Source of the DNA: Cucumis sativus
Taxonomy: Eukaryota > Streptophyta > Magnoliopsida > Cucurbitales > Cucurbitaceae
Length of the DNA stretch: 64,000 bases
Direction of reading: 5' to 3'
NCBI RefSeq assembly: GCF_000004075.3
Contig: NC_026655.2
Span: 1,488,001-1,552,000 of the forward strand
The notes beneath the pieces are model-generated. The model worked only from the letters and a program-made list of their open reading frames with translations. It made no database searches and had not been told where the DNA came from. This document shows positions 48,019-61,248 of the stretch, piece after piece. The translations under genes and the position numbers were made by a program. How positions within the stretch are numbered: position 1 is the first letter of the stretch; each line of letters starts with the position of its first letter.

Positions 48019-48213
48019 TGTTGTAGAAGAAAAGATAGAAACAGATAGCTATTACCTGGGGTTGGTTTTGGAATCTTATTGAGCATGAAGAAGAAAGAAA
48101 GGATAAGGAACCATTTCCATCCACCCTTCTGTGTTGGGACTAAACTAACACTGCAATAAACTATAATAATGATTTGATTCACTTACTAAATATGTCTAGA
48201 GAATAACAAAAAT
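48019..48213. other. Short spacer, PnsB4 leader side
   Basis: Between the PnsB4 start and the first tRNA. It would hold the PnsB4 5' UTR and proximal promoter. No element stands out. Confidence 0.4.
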
Positions 48214-48287
48214 GGCCTATTAGCTCAGTTGGTTAGAGCGTCGTGCTAATAACGCGAAGGTCGCAGGTTCGAAACCTGCATGGGCCA
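48214..48287 (+). tRNA. trnI-AAU: tRNA-Ile (anticodon AAU), copy 1
   Basis: A 74-base cloverleaf. The acceptor stem GGCCTAT pairs with ATGGGCC (one U-G wobble); A box TAGCTCAGTTGGTTAGAGCG; anticodon loop CTAATAA in the stem TCGTG/CGCGA; T arm GCAGGTTCGAAACCTGC; discriminator base A. T-rich sequence follows as a Pol III terminator. The AAU anticodon is read as IAU after deamination. Confidence 0.97.
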
Positions 48288-48374
48288 ACATTTTCTTGAC
48301 ATTTTGCAATTTTTTCTTAATTTTTGCAACCTATTTATTGACTTAAGAGAATCATGACTTTTGATAAACAAATT

Positions 48375-48448
48375 GGCCTATTAGCTCAGCTGGTTAGAGC
48401 GTCGTGCTAATAACGCGAAGGTCGCAGGTTCGAGACCTGCATGGGCCA
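48375..48448 (+). tRNA. trnI-AAU: tRNA-Ile (anticodon AAU), copy 2
   Basis: A second 74-base tRNA-Ile in the same orientation, starting 161 bases after the first start. It differs from copy 1 at two sites, in the D loop (CAGCTGG for CAGTTGG) and T loop (TTCGAGACC for TTCGAAACC). The anticodon loop CTAATAA is identical. A TTTTT run follows the gene. Confidence 0.97.
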
Positions 48449-49220
48449 ATTTTTAGTTTTTCTGTTCACTTCTCCCTTTCTCCCTTCCCACCGACAACCG
48501 AACCTAACGAGAGGAAATGGTTTGGCTTGGCTTGTTTTCTTTCTTTTGGACGGGAACATCCCTGACTCCCTTCACATGTTAGACTTGGACAGTTCAATTT
48601 AATGGAAACCACCAATTTTTAGCTATATATTTATTTGAATCTGGTCAAACATAAAGTAGGATACATACAATAGGATACATACAATTATATAACAATTAAT
48701 ATAACTCCAATTTGTTGGTTCTCCTATGCATCACGCACATTTAGTATAATAATGAAACAATAATATGCAATGTGTTGTAGAAATAATAAAAAATTAAAGA
48801 AACATGAATTTCAAATTAATATAACTCCAATTTGTTGGTTCTCCTATGCATCACGCACATTTAGTATAATAATGAAACAATAATATGCAATGTGTTGTAG
48901 AAATAATAAAAAATTAAAGAAACATGAATTTCAAAGTTTCTAAAAAAAAAAATAAAGGACCATTCACAAATTTCGTCAATTATTTAATATTTCCAACCGA
49001 AACTCCACTTTAAACAGTTTATCATCTCGAATTGTTATTGAGATTAATTTTGCTGACGATCTTAACCAACCCAATTAATATATCTTTCTTTAATGATCAT
49101 TTATCTTCTTACCCTCATAATCTCTCCGGTCATCTTACCTTACACGCCTCACCTCTTCTGAGAAAATTTTCCGGCGATCGTTCCGTTTCGTATTTGGGTT
49201 GTTTGTCAGGAGATTTCATT
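48449..49220. other. Spacer with a 120-base tandem duplication
   Basis: Space between the tRNA genes and the DUF962 gene. It includes the perfect tandem duplication at 48694-48935 and a short repeat of AGGATACATACAAT just before it (about 48658-48685). No gene is seen. Confidence 0.6.
48694..48935. repeat. Perfect 120-base tandem duplication
   Basis: The unit 48694-48813 (starting AATTAATATAACTCCAATTT and ending AACATGAATTTCA) is repeated without a change at 48814-48933. Identity over 120 bases in AT-rich spacer means a recent event, or an assembly artefact. Confidence 0.9.
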
Positions 49221-50305
49221 ATGGGGAAGACTGGATTGTTTGATCTGGAGAAACAGTTCGCCTTCTATGGCGCTTATCACAGCAACCCAATGAACATTTT
49301 CATCCACGTTTTGTTTGTGTGGCCAATCTTCTTCACCAGTCTCATGTATTTGTATTTCACCCCTTCATTCTACACAATTCCCAAATCCCCTTGTGGGTTT
49401 GACCACGGCTTGGTTTTGAACTTCGGATTTCTTTTCACTTTAATGTATGCCGCATATTATGTTGTTTTCGATAAGAGAGCTGGGTCCATGGCTGCTTTGC
49501 TTTGTTTCGTTTGTTGGGTTGGAGCAAGCTTTATCGCTAATAAACTTGGTTATTCTCAGACTTGGAAGGTAATCAATCCCCCTCTTTCTCTTTAATTTGA
49601 TTTCTGGGTTCTGTGTTTTTCAAGTAAATTAGTTTGTTTTCTATAGCTTACAGCATTTGGATAGCTAATCATCTGGTTAATAATTTTCCAAATGGATAAT
49701 TTGTTGAGTGGATTGAAATTCCCTTGATGGGTTTTCGTGTAAATGGTATTAGTGGCAAGTGATGGACACGCCTAAATCTGATATTATCTGATTGGAATTT
49801 GGTCGATGTGTTAAAGTTTGATACCTCAAAGAAGTGTTTGTTTGTTGTAAATTTATTTCATATTTATTGTATATCAGGTTGTACTGGCCGCTCAGTTGTT
49901 CTGTTGGACCAATCAGTTTATAGGCCATGGAGTATTTGAGGTAGACAGGTTACTTCATCTAAAGTAAATTGATTTCATCTCTTCTTTATTCTTAACCCTC
50001 TTCATTTAATCTCTCCTCTGTTTTATAGAAACGAGCACCGGCTTTGTTAGACAATCTTGCACAAGCTTTTCTAATGGCTCCATTCTTTGTAGTTTTAGAG
50101 GTATTCTTTCTCTGTGTCTCCCCTATTATAAGAGTTGTTAGTGGTGTGGCATTGAAGCAACCCTGTTGTTTCTGATTTTTTTTGGTTGCAGGTTCTTCAA
50201 AGTTTATTCAAATATGAACCATATCCGGGGTTTAGTGCGAGTGTGCAAGCAAAGATAAAAGCAGATATAAGAGAATGGAAAGAAACGAAGGAAAAACTGT
50301 CATAG
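49221..50305 (+). CDS. Mpo1-like (DUF962) ER membrane protein
   Basis: Four exons, 49221-49568, 49878-49940, 50029-50100 and 50192-50305, all in phase 0, give 198 residues. The ATG at 49221 (MGKTGLFDLEKQF) is the first in frame; the open frame upstream has no ATG. The conserved HSNPMNIFIH (H20, N22, H29) and the later NQFIGHGVFEKRAPALLDNL (H133) supply the histidines and polar residues that hold iron in yeast Mpo1. There are four or five hydrophobic membrane segments. Yeast Mpo1 is an Fe(II) dioxygenase that shortens 2-hydroxy fatty acids in the breakdown of phytosphingosine; plant DUF962 proteins are little studied. It lies 274 bases tail-to-tail from the PPR gene. It resembles At1g18720 and At1g74440 from memory. 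Confidence 0.88.
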
Positions 50306-50579
50306 ATTGAATTGGCTAGACTTCAAAACAACCCTGCCTTGGATTTCCCCTTGTAAAAATAGTGTGGAAACTAACTACTTCAGTTGTAAAATCTTTCTAT
50401 GATATTATTAAACATGTTCCTGCTTTTCAACCTTGAGTTGCCATTCTACTATGATGGATAACAGAATACATTAAAAGAATTAGGAAGACAAAGGAGTAAA
50501 AACTTACTTGTTAAATAAGAACTCCAAATGAATGGACACTGAAAATTTAGATATAACTTTCGTCCCTTTCTGCATCATA

Positions 50580-52115
50580 TTACAATGGATTGATTTCCAA
50601 ATAACTATTACCTGGCTCTGGTTTCTCCACTCCTTTCCGGTGCATTGATTTCCTGGTCTTTATCATTTCATTCCATTGACCAGAACTTGCGTACATATTT
50701 GCAAGAAGAACATAATCACTACTATGATCTGCCACTATCTCTAGCACATGGCTACTTACTCTCTCCCCGAGTTCAACGTTTCCATGCATCTGACAGGCTG
50801 CGAGCAATGTTCTCCATATGACAGCATTGCACTCCATTGGCATGCTCTTTATTAGCTGATAAGCTTCTTCTACAAATCCAGCTCGTCCCAGAATATCCAC
50901 CATGGATCCATAATGCTTAAGTGTGGGTTGGATATTGAAGTGTTTGGTCATAAGATCAAAATACCTCCTCCCTTCCTCTACCTTCCCTCCATAATTACAA
51001 GCACACAATACTGCCAAGAAAGTAACACCATCAGGAGTCTCCACCCTCTCGGCTAACATGTTTGAGAAGAGTGTCAGTGCATCCTCTGCATCACCATGTG
51101 TTGCTAATCCCATGATCATTGTGTTCCACGTTACTATGTTCTTGCCGCTCACTGCGTTAAACATCTCGCGGGCGTATTCAACCGCTCCACATTTGGCGTA
51201 CATGTCGATCAATGAATTGAAAACAGCTATAGTTTTTCCCCTATCGTTACTGTTGACATGGGAATGAACCCACCTCCCACAGTCCAGTGCACCCAATGCA
51301 GAACATGCTGAAATCGTCACAACCAGTGTGGCTTCGTCTGGCTCGACGCCACTCTGCAACATTTGAACAAACAAGTCAAGTGCTTCGTTGTACATTCCAC
51401 AAGAGACATGACAGTCAATTACGGCATTCCAAGCCACTAAATCTGTTTTGGGCAATTCATCAAACAGGTTGCGTGCTATATTGACGTCTTTTAACCTGCC
51501 ATACATATGTATAAGCGTGTTCCTCACATACACATGAGAATCAAGGCCAAGTTTCAGAATATTAACATGCAACTGTTTCCCCAACATAATTGAACCCAAC
51601 TGCCCAGTCATCTTCAGCAAGAAAGAAAAAGTGAAATTATCCGCCGCTATTCCCTTCTCTAACATCCTCTTGTAGAACTCAAACGCCATTAGCAGTTTAC
51701 GATTTCTTCCAAATCCCCTGATCATTGTATTCCAAAGAAACCCATCTGCGTTTTCGATTCTGTCAAAAACAACAACAGCGTAATTCATGTCTCCATGATC
51801 CGAAACCGCACAAAAATCAATGAGTTTGCCAATAACAAAGAGATTCTGATCGAAACCCAATCGAATAATACTGGCATGGAGTTGATTCAAATCTTTCAAA
51901 GTGGAACATTGCTTGAAAAGAAACATGAACTTTTGCTCCTTAGCAAAATAGCCACCGTTGGGTATTGTATCAGTGGCTGTTTTCAAACCCGAACTCCAAA
52001 TGAACCTGGGAACAAGCAACTGAAAATTTGAAAAATTGATCTTAACATGGGAACACAGAGAGAGTGCCAAGTTCAATTTTCTCCTGTTGATAAGGATCAT
52101 AACGATTTTGTTCAA
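50580..52115 (-). CDS. PLS-class PPR protein, E subgroup
   Basis: An intronless frame of 511 residues. The N-terminal ~40 residues (MNKIVMILINRRKLNLALSL) could target an organelle. PLS repeats fill about residues 65-430, such as NADGFLWNTMIRGFGRNRKL, DLVAWNAVIDCHVSCGMYNE and NIVTWNTMIMGLATHGDAED. The motif CQMHGNVELGERVSSHVLEI starts the E domain, and the protein ends GVEKPEPGNSYLEINPL. There is no E+ or DYW domain, so if it edits RNA it must recruit a deaminase in trans. It may also act in splicing or stability. The 3' end converges on the DUF962 gene. Confidence 0.9.
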   Translation of the reverse strand: MNKIVMILINRRKLNLALSLCSHVKINFSNFQLLVPRFIWSSGLKTATDTIPNGGYFAKEQKFMFLFKQCSTLKDLNQLHASIIRLGFDQNLFVIGKLIDFCAVSDHGDMNYAVVVFDRIENADGFLWNTMIRGFGRNRKLLMAFEFYKRMLEKGIAADNFTFSFLLKMTGQLGSIMLGKQLHVNILKLGLDSHVYVRNTLIHMYGRLKDVNIARNLFDELPKTDLVAWNAVIDCHVSCGMYNEALDLFVQMLQSGVEPDEATLVVTISACSALGALDCGRWVHSHVNSNDRGKTIAVFNSLIDMYAKCGAVEYAREMFNAVSGKNIVTWNTMIMGLATHGDAEDALTLFSNMLAERVETPDGVTFLAVLCACNYGGKVEEGRRYFDLMTKHFNIQPTLKHYGSMVDILGRAGFVEEAYQLIKSMPMECNAVIWRTLLAACQMHGNVELGERVSSHVLEIVADHSSDYVLLANMYASSGQWNEMIKTRKSMHRKGVEKPEPGNSYLEINPL

Positions 52116-53372
52116 TCTACAACCTCAATCAAACGCTAGCAGATTCCAGCGCTCAACTAAAATTCTTCCTTCCCGTCAGCACATGAGTTTCACCTCATTT
52201 TTCTTTAGACACATCGGTTCGGCCCAAATTGCCTTTATGTTACAATAATTACTACTCTGTTGTAAAATTGGTAAACGGAACGGTGACGACCGGTATATAT
52301 TACGAAAATATTATAATAATAATTAGGAAATACAAAAATAAAGAAAATGATTAATTAATTTTAGAAATAAAATAAAGGGAAAAATAGAAAAGAAGTGGAG
52401 ATTTATGAATTTTAGACCAATCTTTACTTTTTCCTTGCCAATTAATTATAGGCAATTTGGCAGTTTACTAATGAGAGGGAGGTGGTCTAATAAGATACAT
52501 GACATGGACATCTATACCATTATATTATTTATTTATTATAAAAAATTTCTGAGAAAATTCAAAACATGACGATTTGATTCAGATTTGATTTCAGTAGCAC
52601 TATAGTGTTTCTCTGTCACCTTTCTCCTTCTCCTTGCTCGTTCATGGTTGCCATCGTCAATTAAAGGAGGGAGGAAGGAGAGGAAGAGAAAAACATTAAA
52701 GAGAAAGGTATTACGTTTTAAATAAATAAATATATATATATATAAGTATAATATGCCACATCAGCTTTCTATTAGTCTAAAATCAAATTTCATAAATTTA
52801 AATTCTCGTTCAGAAGTAGATGCATGTTTTCTATGTTCGAGCACAAAATGGATGCAGTCATGAGTAGTCGAAAAATAATCATAAACTATTGAGTACGAAG
52901 TTAAAAGAAGTTATTGATACTTAAGTTGCTTATGCTACTCAATCTACTTGCTTAATTCAATATTTAATTTTCAGAGCTTATAGGGTCATTCCTCACCACA
53001 CTAACCACCTACTTCGACCAAGAGGTCTTCTTCGTTGTCTTTTACTTCGATCACCCATAAACTGTCAACACCGTAATAAATCAGATTTCCAATAACCAAA
53101 TCGAATTTAAGAGAAAACTATTGGTGTTTCGCTAAAGATTTATGGTCGATGAACACCCTAAGTGGAACACGTTCTAATTTGAGGAAACAGAAGATGCTGG
53201 AAAGGAAACAATTAATCAAACGCACTAAAAGAAATTGGTTGAAGAAATGCCATCATATCATAGAAGTGAACTCCTGGCCTAAAATTTCGTTCTTCCACAA
53301 ACAAACTTTAAGTAGTAATTGCTAAAATTCAGCATCACGCCACAAAAAAGTCAAAATTTAAACATAATTAAT
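52116..53372. other. Intergenic spacer
   Basis: AT-rich; an (AT)n run lies near 52730-52742. The promoter of the PPR gene and the 3' flank of the L34 gene are expected here. No other gene is supported. Confidence 0.6.
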
Positions 53373-55053
<1,681 letters not shown>

Positions 55054-55223
55054 CTTGAATGCTGCTGCAGAGACAACAACGAAGGAGGAAATAAAAACAA
55101 CAAGATGACTAGGGATGGCAACGAACGAGGCAACGGTGAGGAGAAATGAAGACGGGAGACCGGAGGGGACTGCCAAATAGAGTTGGGAGGGAGGGAGGAT
55201 CACGTTGATAAGACCAAAAGTAA

Positions 55224-55315
55224 TATTAGGGTTTTTCTCAATGATAGATCGATAGTGATAGGGCTTAGGAGTTAGTTTGGGCTGGAGTTGGGCCTTGGGC
55301 CTATAGCTTTTATTA
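55224..55315 (-). promoter_or_regulatory. Telo-box and site II promoter of RPL34
   Basis: On the minus strand AAACCCTAA (55227-55235) is a telo-box. TGGGCT and TGGGCC site II elements, in either orientation, lie at about 55278-55312. The pair is the hallmark of plant ribosomal-protein promoters and sits about 175-260 bases before the L34 ATG. Confidence 0.75.
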
Positions 55316-55392
55316 ATATTTTTTTATAATAATAATAATATATAAATTAATTGGGAGAAACATACTGTGATATCGTTACTAATGTTCATTTT

Positions 55393-55662
55393 CAGGGCGT
55401 TTGGGACATAGAATGGGTTATTGTTTATGGTTATTATAGTATGTGTTTGGAGTGCAGATGATTATCGTTTGAGTTATTATAATAAATGTTGGGATAAATA
55501 AAAAGTAGTGAAAGGAGCGAATGAGGAACAGTCACGTAGGAGAGATGAGAGGGGGAGAAATAGTGAAATGAGGAAGTGAGGAATAGTGACAGACGAACAA
55601 TAAGGGAAAAAAGTATAATCTAATCCTAAATCTAGGATTATGATAACCCCCGACGCAAACAT
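55393..55662. mobile_element. MITE-like element
   Basis: It starts AGGGCGTTTGGGACATAGAA and continues with GGTTATTATAGTATG, TTTGGAGTGCAGA and GAGTTATTATAATAAA, wording I remember from an abundant cucurbit MITE whose ends read GGGCGTTTGG/CCAAACGCCC. The right end here (CCCCCGACGCAAAC) is only an imperfect match. No coding capacity. Confidence 0.4.
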
Positions 55663-58589
55663 GGAATGGACTAAAATAGTCCACTCTACTTTTTCATAGT
55701 CGAAGGGCCACACGACCCCTTAATTTTCAGGATCGGGGCTTCCTTGGGACTCACCTCGAACGAGGTGGAGAATCTCCACAAATGAAGGGAGTGGGAATTA
55801 TTTTTTTCTCATTAACATTTTGATTCGAGAACATTCCCCAACCCCAGCCTCATTTCAATCAAAAATGCATACGTATGTGTGCATGTGTGCTTATTCATAT
55901 TTCTTTATAAAAAATAAAAACAAAAAGACAAAAACAAAAGTAGGGAGTATTTTCCCACAGAATCCCGACTTCGTTTCTTGAGGAGAAATTCGTGGGGATA
56001 GGGGCAAGGATAGTGAAGGGCGTCCCATCTCTGTCTCGTCCTGGGGACATTTCTAATCGTCACTGATACAACATGTGACTGTAAGAAATATGAAGGAGAA
56101 TGAAGTGTCATGTGATAAATATAAAAAAATAAAGACGTCCACGTGATTTAACAAAGACAAAAACGATTATGTAGTTTATGAAAATACAATCGACTTAGCC
56201 AATCGAATTTTTTTAGATGGAAGGTAAATATGGTTTTAAATATAGTTATATATTTGTATATTTACCTAATTTAAACCTCTACAACATAAACTCCGTTTGT
56301 TGAACAAAAATATTTAAACCTTTTGACTATATATGTTTTACTAGAGAAGTTGGTGTACTTAACAAAGACATAATAATCCAATCTTCTCTTTGCTTTTGAT
56401 ATGAATATCTAAAACTATATTTACCAAGAGACAAATGAATATAGCCAAATAAAATTTCAATCTTTGCTTGATTAATATATATTATTATCATATCTAACCC
56501 TTTTAATTAATCACATACAATAGATTATCTTTTTTGACAATTTACATCTTGCTTAATATACAATAATCGGTTTGTGTTTAAACGCAAAGCTTGACAAGTA
56601 ATAAAAAGAAAGTAATATTTAATAAACATCAATACATATATATACACACATATACACCCAATAATATTTGATCCGATTGGTTATATTTATTTTAAAAATA
56701 AATAAAAATTCTTGAAATTTTCAAAAGGATAAAAGATGTGGTTGTTTAATTAATATATTTATATCGCTACATAACAATAACGAAGTCTCATAGACCTTTA
56801 AATCACACTAATGTATTAGATATCTCATCTCGATTTGAATAATTGTAGTAAGATAAGATGATGTAAATGTTAGTTGTAACCAAGAAAATAACATATTGAT
56901 TAGTTCAACGATGCCTCCACTATTAGATTTTAATCTTTCATATACTTGTAGATTTACAAGTAATAACTCAATCAAAATAATCGTGATCGAATGATAAAAT
57001 TGAAATTATAAAAGATTGCAAGGGCAAAATGGGAACGAAAATATTCTTCCCTTATTGCTTCTTTTAATTTAAGATCGATAGAAAACTATATATATATATA
57101 TATATATATATTTATGCTTATTTTATCTTTAAAATTGTATACTTATTTATTTATTTTAGTTCCTAATCTCCAAATATATATATTTATTAGCTTCTATACT
57201 TTACATTTATAAAAGCATGTAAAAATATACTATTATATATTACTGCAAAAACTTAATAAAATTATATATAGGAATATAATAGCTTTTTATGATGCTAAAA
57301 TAGCTTTTTATGCAAAGTATTGTTATAGACAAATGAAAAACATGATATATGATAACAATTCAAATTTTATAGATAAAAAGTAAACATCTTATAAACACAC
57401 AAATGAAAAATAATATAGATTAAAGTAAGAATAATTGCATATAATATTACATATCCCCCAATAACAATAATGGTCTTTCTATATATCTTTGTGTGTGTGG
57501 TTTAGATGTAATTAATAAATAAAGCAAAAGGAACACTGTATACTTTAATTTGAAACAAATTTTGGTCTTGTCAAAGAAATCACATCTTAAGTTAGGCAAT
57601 GTTTGAAACAAATGATTCACTCTGTGACAATAATTGATATTTAAAACAAAATCACATGAGATAATGTAGATTATATATTAGATATTATATGCTTCAAAAT
57701 AAAAAAAGTTGACTATGCCTAATTTTTATATGCATGTCTTCTCCTTTTTGTTAATCTTTATTTGATCCAACCATTTTCTGCCATTTGCCTTGTTCCCTTC
57801 CAAGATTGCATGCTTGAAAACCATCAAACATTGTGCCAGCGCCTAACTTATCTTAATTACTTTCAGTCCTTTTATGACCTTATTAATTCAATTTCAATAT
57901 GCTTTGGGTGATAACGAAAGCTTATTCATTTCCAAAGATTTCAAATCATTCTGTTGCATTATATGTTGTGTCGAATACACGTTGAATTAGTACAACAGTA
58001 CAAAGTATGGTTGAGTGAAACGTGAATGATATATATGTATAAGTCATTTTTGTTTGCTTTCAAGCAACACGATGGTGTAGGTATCGCTTTTTCTCTCTAC
58101 GTAATCCTTAAATTATTAGATACTTCAAATTAAAAGAAAGAAAAATCTACGTAGATTACATTCAATATTACCCCAAAATTTATTTTGGTACAACAATTGA
58201 AAGGTGTAATATTGAATTTTTGATATGAATATTATATCAATATCACTTGACCAAACTCATTTTAGTATATTTATATCCCGCTGTAATTTTCAATTTATAT
58301 CAAACGCATCATATTATATATATATATATATATATATGTGGAGAATATGGAAAAAGGTGGCATTGCCACGTAGTTAAATTTGAAACTATATGTGATTGGG
58401 CTAAAAAGTAGGCCGGTCCACGGTGGAGCGCGGTCGATCCCAACTCTGACCTTCCAAATTTCTCCAACATGCTATGCATTATTATTCCCCCCACTCGTGT
58501 GCACCATTCTTCATTCACACCCACACCCTTTAACTTTATTCAATATTTTTTATATTATATGATGATATCAAGATCATTCGAGTATCTCT

Positions 58590-58890
58590 AATCTTGTGAA
58601 AGAGTATTTCATTTTGGGATCTCTCTCGCTCCTAATGAACACGTTGTGTTGAAATACAAATTGACTTACAAGAGTACTCTTACTTATGTGATGTTGTATT
58701 GAGTACGTACATGATGGTGTGATACAAGGCTCACCTTCTAAACTTTTTGCTTGACATATGTGCAAAGTGCTAGTGGCTAACTCGACTTGACCATTTCTTT
58801 GTTGATCAACCAAGGTCAGAGAATTTAACTTTTTCTTTCGGATAACACAAATCAATTGTTGTTTTGTGCTCATATTGATCACGTGTTTGA
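58590..58890. other. Unassigned balanced-composition segment
   Basis: The composition is near 40% GC in an otherwise very AT-rich area, with a 102-residue minus-strand frame (58574-58882) that lacks any domain I know. It may be a remnant of a dispersed repeat; a family could not be assigned. Confidence 0.25.
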
Positions 58891-61248
58891 TATTAGTTTA
58901 TACCATTTTTTAATATTAAATTCAAATAAAGGTGTAGACGACTTTTATGTTTTATAATTTATGAACTGTCTTTCGTACTAATTAAGTTAATTATGTCTCA
59001 TAATATTGATATATTACAATTATCTTGAATAAAAAATAATATATAATAATTGAAATCTGGCATTTAAAATAAAATAATATGATTTTGAAAAATCAAACCA
59101 ATTTCTTTGACCATTTACTTTTAACTATTTACTAATTAAAACGATACAAAAACAAGAACTCGTGTGCTTTGAAAATGATATTTGACTTGATGTATTTATG
59201 ATTTTATCCCCACATTGCTAACATTCATCATTTGTCACTAAATTGGGCACCTATTTGTTTGACAATTGCAACAAAATAATTAATAATTAACAAAAAAAAA
59301 TTCTCACAACCACACATCTAATAAACCAACATAATTATCCATAATTATTGATGTTTATTAACAAAATAGAGCGGAGAATTTTGAACGCACGTACATGTGA
59401 TCTTTCTAATCAATATCTCAACCTTTCTAATCAATAATTTTACTTTTTAATTTATTCCAAACGATTCGATATGTTTTATAATCGTTATTTTCGAATTCCA
59501 AATTTCAAAAGATACGGAGATTTTTAGACTAATGTTTAGCAAAGTTGGTTCGATGATTTAATTTTAACACGGACCCACACGATAATATTTGGAACTTTTG
59601 AAAAAATCATAAAAATAGGTAGATGGGTTTGAATAAATATTTTTGTACTTTTACTATATATATCATATAAAGTTTTAAATAATTCAGCTACCATATAGTT
59701 TTTTTTCCCTCTTTAATTAAGATGATTTTTTTCAATTGGCTAAATTTCATCCTACCTAGTAGCTCTAGGGGCGGCCTATGGTACATAGATCATTGAAAAA
59801 GATCATCTTTCTTGCTATTCTTAATCAAATCAATTTGATTAATTAAAAGTTTTAATTATGTTATAAATCTTATATAATGGTATGATTAGGCATAGTTTAA
59901 AGTGGGTCTCTGTTATTTTAAAAGTTTTGAAATTTAGCTCAAAGTTTCAATAGTCTATTTTTATCATTTCCATATTGGTATACATTATTCTACTTAATGT
60001 GAAAACAAACAAATTTGTTTTTTTTTAAAAAAAAAAAATTATTTAGCTTAATTGATTAGTTGGGGTCTAGGGTTTTAGTAAAAGGATTTTCATTTTTTTT
60101 TTTTTATAAAATAGGTGAGTTTTTTTTAGTGAATAAAATACAATTCGAGGATGACTTGTAAGGTAAATTCTATTGTAATTAAAGGTAAAGTTTGAAAAAA
60201 GCATAAAAGACCAAAGTAGGTTATATCACATAGACTCGGTTGAAAATTTTAATACTATGGACCATAATAATGTTAAAGAAACTTATATTGAAAAAAAGAA
60301 TAAGACTATACATATATCTTAAAATCATACTAAGTTATATCACAATCTCGTTGTCAATTAGTGATCTTGAGGTGAAAACTTGTTATATCTTCAAATTATA
60401 CTACCTTCATTCGTGATATATCTTCGAATCATTAATCATTTAGGAATGTGTGAAGTTACGTGGTAATAACTAATAAATGATATTTTTGTTCAAATCTTTT
60501 TGCTTTTCTTATGTTCTAATCTAACAAAAAGTAGGTCAACTCCGGTGATTAATTATTTAAAATGAAATCAAGCTTAATTCAACAAATTAAGAGAGGAATA
60601 GAAAGCCACGAAATTACTGACATGTCCATTTGAAATGAGCTGTCTTTATGAAAGGAAGAAAAAAAGAAAGAACAATTAGGACAAAAATAATGAATAAAAT
60701 TATTATCAAGGAGTGAGTTGTCTTTTTTCCTTAGTCAAATTGATGAATGATGAGATTTTTTTTGGAGAATAATCGGTAAATGATGGAATTAACGGATCAT
60801 GTACGTAATTGTATTAATCGTATTCATTATATAAGTTTGAGAATTCATTTCTATATCACTGTAGTAGTTATTTAAACAATGGAAATGTCTATAGGAAGAA
60901 GAGAACACAAGAGCTAGAGGTGGTTTTGGCGAAGGGTCAAAAAAGAAGAAAAAAAATGAAAAAGGCTTAGAACTAACATCAGCAAGAAGAGTTGCCTTAA
61001 GAACCACGTTTCTCTTGCTCTTAAAAACCCACTATTTAGGGCTGTTCTGTTTTACATTCTGCCTTTTTTTTTCTCCCCATAACACAATATCCATCTTTCA
61101 CTTCTCTTTTCTTTTTCCTCAAACCTTTTTTTCTTAACCGTTTCTTTCTCTTTTCCTTTTTCTCTCTTATTAAAACTCGTTTTAAAGCTGTGTATCTTCT
61201 CACAAATTCCTACCTCTATTCTCTTTCTAAAAACCTTACTTTAAAACC

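Larger units (their letters stand above)
55316..61248. other. Long intergenic region
   Basis: About 5.9 kb with no gene I can support. It contains a MITE-like segment at about 55393-55662, (AT)n runs near 57086-57111 and 58314-58337, and an unusual non-AT-rich stretch at about 58590-58890 of unknown origin. The final ~200 bases are CT-rich and likely form the NAC leader. Confidence 0.55.

Noticed and set aside
49032-49220. N-terminal extension of the DUF962 frame
   Set aside because: It has no ATG; conserved sequence begins at the ATG at 49221.
58574-58882. Minus-strand frame of 102 residues
   Set aside because: No recognised domain; kept only as an unassigned segment.
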